Of a stretch of 64,000 nt of DNA, positions 34,941 through 46,069 are shown piece by piece. The notes beneath the pieces were generated by a model that saw nothing but the letters and a program-made list of their open reading frames with translations, was not told where the DNA came from and did no database searches. Both the position numbers and the translations under genes were made by a program. Positions within the stretch are counted from its first letter, which is position 1. Each line of letters opens with the position of its first letter. Source of the stretch: Campanula takesimana (Eukaryota; Streptophyta; Magnoliopsida; Asterales; Campanulaceae); the NCBI GenBank assembly GCA_026119855.1, contig JAOWBW010000147.1, forward strand, positions 1 to 64,000, written 5' to 3'.

Positions 34941-35541
34941 AGAATCCGACGACTACCAATGACGGCTACGGCAACAAGTAGAGGATATCAAAAGTCCGAG
35001 AACTCGGCATCACAACAAAAGTCCAAGTACTTGGCATCAACTCAGAAGTCCTTAAGACTTCAGGCATCGTCAATAGCGACATCAACAACATGGTACATTC
35101 AGAATTGGGTCAAAGACATTAATTCATCAGTATGGGTTATCCTCTCTCAAAACCTTTTACAAACAACTTGCTTTCAAAACTACTTTCAAAAATACCTCAA
35201 ACAACCATTTTCGCGTATTTTTGGAGTCAAACTACGTTTGGTCTGATTCCTTTCCGGAGGATACGTAGGCAGCTTTCATCACGACCATACCATCGTTAAA
35301 ATGGATGTCTTTCTATCGACGACATTACTTCTTCCATAAGTACTGTCGCCGAGAGGCTCTTTAGACACTCCATTTTGAACATTACTATCATAACTACACT
35401 ACTCTTGTGTCTCGCCTTTTTGTCCGGATGAAAAATCATCAGTTTTGTCACGTTTTGTTAAGTTTATGACTGACTCCGTTGGTTATGGGCTAAACTGAAC
35501 AAAAAAACTGAGATTGGGGGAAAAACAGTGAATCATCACTT

Positions 35542-35561
35542 GATCTCTCGTACGAGAGATC
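35542..35561. repeat. Perfect 20-bp palindrome in a Tat-like LTR
   Basis: The half-site GATCTCTCGT is followed directly by its exact complement. It sits about 190 bp upstream of the LTR TATA-like box. Confidence 0.95.
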
Positions 35562-36139
35562 TGCTCCAATCTTTGATTTTCAGCCAGTTTCCTCTTGGTT
35601 TCGAACTCCTTCTTGGTAAAAACTCTAGACTTACGGGATTTGATCAAACTACTTATCATAAGGCCGGGATAAAACCAAAAAGACTTTGATTCCTACCCTC
35701 CTAAACCTCTAGACTTGATTCCTAAGTCATCTTACACTATAAAAACAACCCTCTTTCACTCTAAAAAGGGTAATCGTGAGTCAATCATTGGTAATCGATC
35801 CAATCACTCCTACCATTCTTTAAACACCTAAGATCAGTCCTTCACCACATTTTTACTCTCTCCTCTCATTCATACACGCCCAAAACTCAAATCTTCAAGC
35901 AACAACCATCACAAAACTCTTGGGTCATCAAGGCCTTAGTCTATGCCATCCCTCGAATTCTTTTAAACGTGCAAACGCTAGGTAATCTTCCTATGTTTGA
36001 ATCTTCTTCTCATCCTATTGTTTTCTTTAGAGTAGTGTAGTTCCATCAAACCAAGGATTAGCCTAGAGCCTCTTCAAATCAAGGAGATGGTCTCAAAGCA
36101 CATGATCCGACATTCCTAATAAATAAGTAATTATTTATT

Positions 36140-37231
36140 GGAAAAAATGCAAATATAGTACCTGAACTATTGGGGTTATTTTGGATTTGGTACCTGGACT
36201 CTCATTTTTTGCACCTGTCATACCCAAACTCTAATTTTTACTGTATCCGTCATACCTACCACTAACGACATCCATTTTTCTCAGTTAAGTCATCATGTGA
36301 CCATACATGTGATCAATTTTGCAGGGGTAAAATAGGAAGACAAATGTGACGAATGTTAAAAGGCGTTAAATTGATTAGAGGGGTATCAATTTCCCCAAAT
36401 CAAAACAAAATTAGGTTTTTAGGTTAGCTGCTGGAAGTATTTGATTGAATTTCCTGTTGAGCGTAGGATTTCGATTACTTTTGTTTTTGGTTGAGTTGAG
36501 AAGAGTTCAAATCGTTCAGGGATCCCATTCTCCAACTGAGACTGCTGTTAGATCTCTCCCCCTCTCCCCTTTCTCCCCCACTCTCCCCCTCCGATCTGAT
36601 CAGAAATTGCGGCACCCGATCTATTGTTCGGTCTGAGAAATAACTTCTACTTGGGAGCATACCAGGCTGCCATTAATAACAGCGATGTCTCCAATCTTTC
36701 CCAAGAGGATTCTATCGAGCGTGATTGTCTCGTTGACAGATCTTATATCGCCCTCGGCAGTTACCAGGTCAATTCCTCATTCTCTCTCACCCAGTTCTTC
36801 TTGATCTTCATTTTCTTGTTAGTAGATCTAAATCGGGGTTTTTTTTTTATTCATGCAGCTTGTGATAAATGAGACAATCACGTGTATGGTCACCAATTTT
36901 TATTGAGCGTGATTGTCTCGTTTACAGATCTTATCGAACAATTTCCCCAGACGGTATCAATTTTGTTTTGATTTGGGGAAATTGATACCCCTCTAGTCAA
37001 TTTAACTCTTTTTAACATTCGTCACATTTGTCTTCCTATTTTACCCTTGCAAAATTGATCACGTGTATGGTCACATGATGACTTAACTGAGAAAAATGGA
37101 TGTCGTTAGTTGTACGTATGACTGATACAGTAAAAATTAGAGTTTGGGTATGACAAGTGCAAAAAATGAGAGTCCAGGTACCAAATCCAAAATAACCACA
37201 ATAATTCAGGTACTATATTTGCAGTTTTTCC
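36140..37231 (+). mobile_element. Pack-MULE carrying a coatomer epsilon-subunit gene fragment
   Basis: It is flanked by the 9-bp duplication TTATTTATT (36131-36139 and 37232-37240). The terminal inverted repeats run about 270 bp, from GGAAAAAATGCAAATATAGTACC to its complement, with few differences. The interior holds a genic fragment (36440-36873) with leader, first exon, intron and start of the second exon. A short piece (about 36899-36939) duplicates part of exon 1. No transposase is encoded, so the element is non-autonomous. Confidence 0.9.
36606..36873 (+). pseudogene. Captured coatomer subunit epsilon fragment (exon 1, intron 1, start of exon 2)
   Basis: Codons from 36606 read IAAPDLLFGLRNNFYLGAYQ and continue AAINNSDVSNLSQEDSIERDC. 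The exon closes with LGSYQ at 36767. A GT donor (36768) and an AG acceptor (36857-36858) follow, and then LVINE. This matches the N-terminus of plant coatomer epsilon, a COPI vesicle coat protein, including the usual exon border. The expected ATG is ATT here, and the frame leaves the coatomer sequence after LVINE at 36873. Retention of the intron shows capture from DNA rather than mRNA. I recognised the family from memory of its conserved N-terminus. Confidence 0.85.
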
Positions 37232-37388
37232 TTATTTATTAGGCTAAAATTGCATTATTTGTTTAAAGAGAAATAAAGCGATGATGATGATTTTTACGTT
37301 GCAAGACCAATCCTAGATTGGGTGGATTTGGTGCTCCTTGGCCTTCCAAATCCATAACTTAACTCCCGAACCCACGAAGTCTCAACGG

Positions 37389-38183
37389 TTACATTATGGC
37401 GACTCTATAACACATCAAACGACGAAACAACGGCGGAAAATCGCGCTCGCTCACAGCATTATACTGGGACTTCAAATCAGTCACTATGAAAATAACTCGG
37501 GCTATTTTCTCAAACGACTTTATCCTTATGGTAATATCAAACTCAATTGTTCCTTTTACATGCATAGTATGATTGGTGAATCCTTCCAGTAATCCCGCAT
37601 ATGGGGTGAGGTGAGCCTCTGACATCCTCATCTCTTCCAAACAATGGAAATACAAAATGTCACGCAATGCCCCTGTGTCAATTAACACTATGCTTATGTC
37701 AGCTCGGCCTATAGCCATCTTGATTTTCAACTATTGGGTTGAGTGAAAAAGCGTAAAGGCTAATTCACTTCACTTAAAACTAATCAATTCTTCCTACTCG
37801 GGCGGATATGCAAGGATCAGAAGGTCATTTTTTAATTGTTTAATTTGATTGGATAGTTGGGTGTAGCTCAGGGATTCATCCCCAATGTATTGGATATCAT
37901 ACCGGCCTTCGCCATCAGCGTTATTTTGTCTCACATTTTGGGTGTTTCTGTGGGGAGCGTTTCCATTTCTGCTTGAGCCCGCGATCCATTTCTTAAGCTC
38001 CCCGACCTCAATTTTCATTTGAATGATATTTTTAAATTGAAGGCATTCCTCTGTTGTGTGCTCGTGGTCCTCATGATAACCACACCATTTACTCTTGGTC
38101 CTTTCATATGGCTTTTTCCCTATCGGTGGTGGAGGAGGGAGTGTTTCTGCCCAAATTAGCCTACAGAGTTGCATTGCCACCAT
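37389..38183 (-). pseudogene. Tat-like gypsy Gag zinc finger and protease fragment
   Basis: Minus-strand frames 38183-37794 and 37730-37389 are collinear. The first has PYERTKSKWCGYHEDHEHTTEEC, the single CCHC-like finger typical of Tat Gag. The second has VLIDTGALRDILY, a retroviral-type aspartic protease with DTG, followed by LEGFTNHTMHVKGTIE. Both ends are broken. The right end abuts a plus-strand Tekay integrase near 38145, and the left end abuts the Tat LTR/primer site of opposite orientation. Confidence 0.8.
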
Positions 38184-38466
38184 CGTTGTCAGAGATTCAC
38201 GATGTGTTTCATGTTTCTATGCTCCGTAAGTATATGGAAGATGAGTCTCATCTACTCGAGTACAAGTCTATTTCATTTTAGCATGACTTATCTTATGAGG
38301 AACTACCTGTGAGAATACTACATTGGAAGGAACAAGTCTTGCGTATAAAACGAATACCTCTAGTGAAAGTTTTATGGAGGAATCATGAAATAGAAAAGGT
38401 TACATGGGAAACAGAGCGTGAAATGCGAGAAAAATACCCGCAGTTGTTTGATGATTTTGGTAAGTA
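38145..38466 (+). pseudogene. Tekay-like gypsy integrase C-terminal fragment
   Basis: It reads KLAYRVALPPSLSEIHDVFHVSMLRKYM, then VKVLWRNHEIEKVTWETE...YPQLF, the integrase C-terminal and chromovirus-type extension also seen at 56800-57115. A stop occurs at 38279-38281. The terminal TAA is followed by the purine tract AAGGGGGAGGGGG and an LTR. Confidence 0.85.
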
Positions 38467-39091
38467 AATTCGAGGACAAATTTATTTTAAGGGGGAGGGG
38501 GTGTGACGTCAGTCCCAATTGCATATAAATTTCATGCATTGCATTATTATATGATTTATTATGTGTTAGTTTTTAATATTTTTAACAACTCATTTGACTT
38601 ACTAAAGTATGTTAATAAGCTAATTTGAGTTAGTTAATGATTATTTAAAAACTAACAAGAGTTAATTAAGTTATGTAATATTTATTGGAATTTAATTAAA
38701 ATATAAAAGTAAGGATAAGGAGGTTATTTGTTGAAAGTTGAATTTTAGGGGGCAATTGGCTAAAACTAAAACTTAAAGGGTTATGCGTCAATATTTAAAC
38801 TTGAAGGAGCTTAAGTGAAAATTTCAACATTATAAAGAGAGGATAGACTTCATTTTTTTTGAAGTCTCTGTGCGCGTGTTCATTCTCGGTCCCTTCCTCT
38901 TCTGCATGGTGACGAGGGTTTCACCCAAAATTTCATTTTCTTTCTTTCAAATTAATTCTCCGTTCAAAAATCCGACTTCACAAAAATGTTCAAGGAGTAG
39001 AGTATATCATTTGTAACCGATCAAAATATATATTCTTCAATATTATTCCCGTAGTAGGTAAGTTACTACTCTCCTTTTAATTATTGTAGTT

Positions 39092-39860
39092 GTTATGGCC
39101 ACATTTTACAGATGACGACATCTTTAGTTTTGCCAGCATGTGGACATCTCCGTGTTCAGTAAGTTATGAATAATAAAGTTGTTTTACCCAAATAAAACAT
39201 TCTTTGCAGCTTAAACCTTGAAATCACGTGGTAAAAGACTTATATCAACGGATGGATAGATTTTGTTAAGAGATAGATTTGATCCCATAATTCTAGGACA
39301 GATAGTTATAGGTATATTTTCCAGATGGCGACATCTTGATCAATATGCAGACATCTTCACCTCTGGCAGAATTATCAATAATTATTTATAATTATCCTAA
39401 CTAATTTTACTTAGTTACAGCTGAGTAAAACGTGCTACATGACCTATTTTCAACAGAAGAGAAGACCAAGTCAAATATTAATCAAGATAATACCCGGATT
39501 TTTAGCACAGTTTGTTAGTTAGGATATTTCTCTATCTTTTCATACTTATTTAAAGGGTTATGGAGAAACACAAACACACACACACTTTCACATATTCAAC
39601 CTCTGTAATATCTACATAATTTTGAGCCTGCAATCACTCTATAGATCAATACAATAGTTAGGAAAGGTAGGTGCTCATAATCACCTCCCGAAGTTTTTCC
39701 TAAGAGATTATTATCTCAAGGGTTTTCCTCGTTACATGATCGAGTAATTCTCATTATTTTCATAACCTTTTTAATTATATTCCATGGTACCCTCCTTAGC
39801 ATAATCAAAATCCGATTCACGCATTCCATTTTTCTCTATTATTAGATTTCATTGTTTTTT
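39092..39860. repeat. Inserted LTR-like sequence inside the Tekay LTR
   Basis: It breaks the similarity to the 50-kb LTR between GTAAGTTACT and ATGTTCATA. It begins TGTTATGGCC and has a TATTTAAAGGG promoter-like site near 39547 and a CACACACACAC run. The exact ends and a target duplication are not resolved. Confidence 0.4.
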
Positions 39861-40006
39861 TTGCCAAAACAGTAATGTTCATACATGCTATATATGATAC
39901 TTTTATTGTCAATTATTTCTTTATGTGTAATATTGATGCTAATTATTATTTTTGTTAATATGTGATTCTATTTACATTTTAATTAGTTAAATTGACCCAA
40001 CTAATT

Positions 40007-40177
40007 GAGATAAGATTACCTGTACCAATTTTATGTACCATTTTGTGTACCACTAGCGATCTAACGGTTATCATCATTGATGAGAAAATCTTGATGGCAA
40101 CTTAAGTAACTCATAATCATTGGATTACTAGTGGTACACCAAGTGGTACACAAGTGTGGTACATGTGATTTTGTCTC
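40007..40177. mobile_element. MITE of 171 bp with 9-bp target duplication
   Basis: It is flanked by CAACTAATT (39998-40006 and 40178-40186). The ends GAGATAAGATTACCTGTACC and GTACATGTGATTTTGTCTC are inverted repeats that continue through GTACCACTAG. The 9-bp duplication points to the Mutator superfamily. Confidence 0.82.
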
Positions 40178-41654
40178 CAACTAATTAAAACGGGTACTAG
40201 TAATAGTAATTTTGAGACGGTGGAGTAGAAGTACTATAAATAATAATTATAACAAAAAAATGAGTAAAATACTCAACAAAGCTATATAAGGTGTAATAAA
40301 AGTATCCCGTCCCACAAATGAGTTCCTAAGAAAAATAGGGACTAGTAAAAGTATAATTAAAATTTAATAAAATTATTAGTAATACGATTAAAGTTGATGG
40401 AAATAATTACGGAACACAATATGTGGCGTAAAATGTATTCGACCATTAATTGCGAATATACGCGAGGTGTATAATTGTGACTAGGTATAATATGACCTAC
40501 CCTATTACTTACTTGGAGTCTAATACTTATGAGCTCTAATTTGGATTGAATGCTTATGATGGACACTTTATGTGCAATGGTTTTATTGATTTGTTTTCGT
40601 AAATATTGCGTAGGATTACCTTTTATTGTTGTGAACAAATGATTACATCTACTTTTGGGCCTAGTTCTGATACAGTTATGTCAAGTAAATATCTACTTGT
40701 GCATTTTATTTGAGTCCAGCTGGCATGTGTGTTTTGGGGGTATGTTGACCTTTTGTTAGTGTGGGGGCTGGGGTCACGTTCTAACTTAAGGCCACCGTAC
40801 CTGTGACCATCACCCCTGCTAATGGTCATAGTAGGGGGAATAGCTCCCGATTATTGTAGCAATACGCATGACATTGGATAGCTATATATCGGGCGACTCC
40901 AGGTTGTAGGGACTGGGTTGACTCGATTTGATACTGGATACCAGATCTTATATTGTACTACACAGCATCGTTCATAATGATATGTGTACTGCGGCAGCAA
41001 CACAGACATCACCAACACATAAATCAACAACATCAATTATGAAATGATAAGGAGGAATAAGGTCGGAAGTGATTGGATAGATCGGGGGGTGTACCTCGAT
41101 CACGTATCCTTTGTTATGTGTTTACTTTAGCAATTATGTGATGCATAATGAGTTGGCACAGCCTCTCATATTATATGCTATTTGATTGTTGATTATAGCA
41201 TTACTTATTGAGAATGCTTTATTGTTATTATTATTTGCATGATAACATGTCATGTAGTTGCATTAGTAACTTACTAGGTTTCGACTCACCCTGTTTCTTC
41301 GTTTATTTGTTTTCCTTAGATCCCAAGAAGGCTAGTGGTAGTGCGCAGTGAGGTCCGACGTAGCGAGGACTTTCTGAGCAGGTTATTCTCTTTTGGTTAG
41401 TTGCTCTACGGAGCTTTTATATGTTTATGTTGTGAGGACGATGGTTGTACTGAGTTACTTAAACTATGTATTCTGGGTAGCGATGTATAGTTCCTGTGGT
41501 ATGGTTATTATCTTTTGGTGCCGGCACATGTTGCTAGGCTTGTATAGAGTTTTGTATAACTCTAGTTGGTTTGTTTGTTAGTTGTGGCAGTTAGCCGTTG
41601 CTGTTATTATGTTTTCGAGCTATCACAGCTCGCGTGCTATACATGTTTATAGTA

Positions 41655-42835
41655 TTATGTTGGTTTTATAGCAGGAGTCACGCACCTAGTTCGTGGTTCC
41701 ATATTGGACTTTAGAACTCGGATCGCGTCACCATCAGTATTCAATTTATGTTTTGTATACTTGGAAGGTTCCCAGCATACTCCAACTAAAGAATATTTCT
41801 TGGACTCAATTATAGGTTGGAGTTGAAGTTCAAGAAGATGTGTATATACCCTTTGAAGGTGCGAAAAGAAAGTAACTGGTTGAATAGGTTCATTGTTGAA
41901 AATGGTTTTGTTACGGGATTTCCACAAGAGTTATAGAAGAAGAACTTTGTTCATAGTGTATATACACAACCCACCTTGTTGAATGCTTTGTGTCGACTCA
42001 TCCCAGGAAATGGTACTACAGCCCCTAGAACTCAGTTTAGTAGACCAATAGAGTTGGCTCATCTTAGAGGTGTAGGCCTTTAAAATTGCTTTTGGGAGAG
42101 GATAGGTAGACATCTGTAGCATTGGGAGTGCTTGTGCTGTATCTTTTATAGGAGTAAGGTGATCTTCCTTGGATAGGGTTTTAGTATGCCATGCTGATAT
42201 GCGCGAATCCAACTTAGAGATAAGAGATTAGAATAAATTCTTTGTTACCCTACCCGTAATTAGAGGGAGACCTACATATTTCTCTTGTGGGTTATGAGAT
42301 CTAATTCCCAATATAGATTCCGTTTGTTGTTTATTGGGAGTTGAGACTTTTGAGGGAAAAACAGATATGATTTGTCGAGGTTAAATACTTGGCCTGATAC
42401 CTGACAAAACGAATTAAGAGTGTTTCAAAGATTTTGGACCGATTGTATGGTATTTCTAATGAGTATAAAACAATCATTGGCAAATGCTAAAACTGGAATG
42501 AGAGGCCCAATAGGGGAGGTACGAATATGTTGGATTTTTTTAGCCATGGCTTGCGAGTGGAGTTGTCGAAGAAATGTATCAAGAACGAGGGTGAACAAGT
42601 AGGAGATAAGGGATCTACTTGCCTTAGTCCTCATAGATTCTACAAAGGGTTTGCCTAACTGATCATTAATAATCATTTTGAAACTAACGGAAGACACACA
42701 TTCCATGATACAATTTATCTAGATTTCTGAAAATTTGTGTGCCCAAAGTACTTAGTCTAAAAGAGTCCATTCTTCCTAATCATAGGCTTTTGATAGATCA
42801 ATTTTAACTACCATACAGTCTTTTCTACTTGGAGA
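41655..42835 (-). pseudogene. LINE (non-LTR) reverse transcriptase / RNase H remnant
   Basis: On the minus strand the blocks are in LINE order. First is KIDLSKAYD with a stop just after, then MECVSSVSFKMIINDQLGKPF and LISYLFTLVLD. The degenerate active site FANDC stands where FADD is expected. The thumb/connection KTLSKEDHLTPIKDTAQALPMLQMSTYPLPK and GGLCIYTMNKVLL follow, and last an RNase H-like start MWKSRNKTIFNN...KLNTDGD. Stops and shifts are numerous. It is 5' truncated, as is usual for LINE copies. Confidence 0.85.
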
Positions 42836-43007
42836 CTCTCTCTCTCTCTCTAAGCTATACACAATACTCCCTACGTCACATATTTTTTTTATTTTTATTT
42901 TTGGAATTCCCATTTAGAACTATAATTTTTTTGAGAGAGAAAAACTATTCATTTCTAAAAATAGAAAGTTTATTGTACTTTATTATAATAGATTAAGTCA
43001 TTTATTA
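42836..43007. other. Short AT-rich spacer with MITE debris
   Basis: A CT microsatellite lies near 42838-42851 and a lone Stowaway-like end (ACTCCCTACGTCAC) near 42867. No gene is seen. Confidence 0.45.
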
Positions 43008-43785
43008 GACCATCTACAATGGATTCAACACCCACTTTATCACTCCACATCATCTTCTCCCTCTTCCACCTAATAATTCAACACTCATTCAACTTTTACA
43101 CCCTACAATGGTTTGTTTAATCCCCCATTCAACACCCTTCCAACTCATCATTCTATATCCCACCACTTAAATTTTATTTTATATTATTTATTTTTATGAT
43201 TAGTAAAATAATAACAATAATAATACTCAATTATAATTTAAAAAATACTTCACACTTAATTATACGAGAAATTTATATTTTAAAAAAATATTGAAAAAGA
43301 TATTGAAAAATAAAATAAGAGTTAATAAAGAATAATTGAGAAATTTATATTAAAAAAGAGGGTTTTTTTTTTTCTGTGTCGAAATCAAATGAAACAAGAC
43401 TCTATTTATAGAATTCTTTTTATGAATTTTGGTGTAAAAAAAATTTTAAAAAAAAATTATAAAATAATTGAGCTCAAATAATTGGGATGAAAAATAAAAT
43501 CAGAAATGTTAAGAAGCAATCATAGCTTGCCAAGTGTCACAATAAAAAAAAAAAAAACGACTCACAACCCAACTGACGCGCTTTTGTCGGCTCGTGTGGC
43601 CACGCGCCTAGTCTGCCATTCAGAAGGTGCCACGTGGCAACCCGGCTGGCCCCTTTCTCCCATTTAACGGTGTTGAATGGATTCAACACAAACCCCCCAT
43701 TGAATATCCATTGTACCCATTAAACACCCTCAACTATGTTTAATCCCCATTCAACACCCCCATTCATCATCCATTGTAGATGATC
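43008..43785. mobile_element. Tourist-like (PIF/Harbinger) MITE, 778 bp
   Basis: It is flanked by TTA (43005-43007 and 43786-43788). The ends are GACCATCTACAATGG and CCATTGTAGATGATC. Subterminal CATTCAACACC-like words recur at both ends. There is no transposase. Confidence 0.88.
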
Positions 43786-45334
43786 TTAATGGAAAACCTA
43801 TTTTTTTAAAAAAAAATTGAGACCTCCAAAACCAGTGAAGAATAAGCCTTACCAGAAAATCGGCACGGATTCCAGGTGGAACTTTTTCCTTTCCTTCCTT
43901 ATGAAATTGGAGCAACCGACGAACAAAAGGGTAGAGATGATCAATAGGAAACACCCAGTTCTTTGATAAGACCTTATTGGTGAATGACCAATGGTTTTTT
44001 AAGAAGATGTGAAATGTAGGGTTCCTGATCAGCTTGCACTTTCTGACAGTAAGTCCAGAGGCTACATCAGCAGCAGCATGGAGCTCAGGCAAGTAAGGAA
44101 GATCTAGAAATCCTTTCTGAAGAGGAACTCTTACCCCTAAGTCAGATGCAATCAATCTCCTTCTCTCAGCCATTTCATCGGCAACATCGGGTTCAGACTT
44201 GATAGCCACAGAGGGAGCAGTAAGTGTTGCACCGGTAAGAAGGGATGGTGCAAACCTGATCTGCTTAGCTCTTGGAGCAGTAGAAGGAATTTGAGAGGAA
44301 GGAACTTTTGCAACAGAAGGCTTTGGCTTTGGAGCAGCAGGAAGATCATCAGTAGATACAACCTTTAACTTTTTGACTTGAGCTTTATCGGCAGCCTTGA
44401 AAAACTTTCGTTTCTTGGGAGCTGGTGGATTAGAATCGGCAAGTATCCTGTCGGTAGAAGGAACAGGAGTAGAAACGTCTGTAGGAGCAACAGTAGCAAC
44501 CTTAACAACTTTCTTTGCCTTTTTCTTCTTTGGAGTACCAGCAGCTTGAACAATTACTGTACCGGTAGAAGCTTTCTTGGTGATTCTATTCTAGTCAGTA
44601 AGCTTGAAAGATTTAAGCTTGTCAAAATCAAAACTTGGAGGTGCTGGGGAAGCTCTAACGATTTCTGAGTTGTGCCTCAAAATAGTGCTTATCAGCATGT
44701 AATGACATCCCTTTCCAGGGTGAGCCTTGTTCTTTCTCCTATCCTCTTTCCATTTAACAGCAGCAATGGCAATGACTCTAAACAGGTAGGCACACCAGTT
44801 GAATTCTTCTTGCAACACAATGGAAGCCATTGCTTCAAATTGTACATCAGTCACATGGCTGTGAGATCCAGATCTGCAGACCAAACACCTATCAACAATC
44901 TCAGCTAGAGCATAAAATCTCCTTCTATAGTGAGCCTTCAGGTGATTATCCCCAGTTTGTCTAGGACCGGCTCCCCTCATAAGGATCCATGACTTATCCA
45001 AAGACACATCATCAGCAATACCAGTTACTCCTTCACTTCCAAGGAGTGGGAAAACAGCAGAAATAGAGGATGGAGTGATTGAGATAGGGATACCGGCGAC
45101 AGTAGAGTTGATGGAGACGAAGGTAGAAGAATAATTTGGGGCAGTGATAACCTCTGAGTTGGAGAATAAATCTTGAACTTGATTCAGAAAGATGAATTCA
45201 ATCCCAGTCGGAGTGATGAATGAGTTGAGTAGAGAACCAATCAACAAATTCTTCAAGAAATCCCCGTCGGTCGAGTCTTCGAAGAACTTGGATTCAACGT
45301 AACCTCTATAGATATCCTTCTCGTTGCTAGACAT
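43786..45334 (-). pseudogene. Sirevirus env-like ORF with one internal stop
   Basis: The frame from 45334 (MSSNEKDIYRGYVESKFFED) stays open to a TAG near 44591-44593, then continues in the same frame through a Lys/Ala/Pro-rich linker to the block ERRRLIASDLGVRVPLQKGFLDLPYLPELHAAADV. It lies downstream of pol in the same orientation. That is where Sirevirus-type copia elements carry an env-like or additional ORF of unclear function. I see no signal peptide or transmembrane span with confidence. The 3' end is cut at 43785 by a Tourist-like MITE. The assignment is by position and general character, not by a recognised domain. Confidence 0.6.
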
Positions 45335-46069
45335 TATCTACAAAATCACTCAAGAAATCTCACAAGTTAAAATCAATTAGATTCAAAATAAATTTTAAAT
45401 ACAAGTGTAAGATCATCAGATATTTACCAGAGAATATAGTAAGATCTATTGAGGAATGGTAGGAAATACAATGATGATGATGATGATTACAAGCAACAGT
45501 GAGAGTTCAGGAGAGAATGAGGGGCGAAAAGAAGAAGAAGAGTTTGAGTGAAGCTTTTATATGTTATGGAAGAGAGTGAATAGGAAGGGTTTGCATGGGG
45601 AAAAGAGAAATAATGAGGAGTTTAACTATAGCAAATAACTCGGAGACCGTAAGCACACAATGAATTAAATGCGCGAACCGGATGGTTAAGTATAGACGGT
45701 TAAACTTTAGAAGAGAGAAAGGGTATAAACGAAAACAATAATATATAAAATTTACATTTCTGATTTATCACAAGGATTTGGGATAAATCTTTGACACAAT
45801 TTGGGTAAGGCAGTGCACACACGTGTCAGAGAGGTGGTGTGACTGATTGTACCTTTGATTTGACTTTGCTTACATCATGTGTTAGAGAATCCTTATCCAT
45901 TAAGGGAAGATCTACCGATGAATTTGAATTTTGAAAATCGACAAGAAATTGTTGGCATAATGTTTGTCGGCATATTGTTTTTGGTCGGTAATACTTTTGA
46001 TCGGCAATGTATTTCATACTTTGCTGATTAAACCGTCAGACTAGCACAAGTAGCAAAGTTAACACAGTT
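45335..46069 (-). other. Spacer between Sirevirus pol and the env-like ORF
   Basis: About 735 bp without a supported gene, in the place such a spacer is expected in a Sirevirus. Confidence 0.5.

Larger units (their letters stand above)
34941..37391 (+). mobile_element. Tat-like gypsy 3' leader and LTR, interrupted by a Pack-MULE
   Basis: The 35216-35370 part (TACGTTTGGTCTGATTCC, GGATACGTAGGCAGC, GCCGAGAGGCTCT) matches the style of positions 90-270. A purine tract near 35512-35524 suggests the LTR begins about there. A TATA-like ACTATAAAAA lies near 35736. The LTR ends before TGGCGACTCT (about 37392). Within it is a perfect 20-bp palindrome (35542-35561) and the MULE at 36140-37231. Confidence 0.6.
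38502..41650 (+). repeat. 3' LTR of a Tekay-like gypsy, with later insertions
   Basis: It starts TGTGACGTCAGTCCC just after the purine tract. Segments match the LTR of the 50424 element in order: GTAAGTTACT near 39059, ATGTTCATA near 39871, and GCATGATAACATGTCATGTA near 41237 with the following TTGCATTAGTAACTTA. About 39092-39860 looks like an inserted solo LTR with its own promoter-like and CA-rich stretches. A MITE lies at 40007-40177. The far end is lost near the LINE fragment. Confidence 0.65.

Noticed and set aside
42420..42602. Plus-strand 60-residue open frame
   Set aside because: Shadow of the minus-strand LINE RT remnant.
44152..44668. Leu/Lys-rich minus-strand frames and a plus-strand frame of 96 residues
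   Set aside because: They are out-of-frame readings of the Lys/Pro-rich linker of the env-like ORF.
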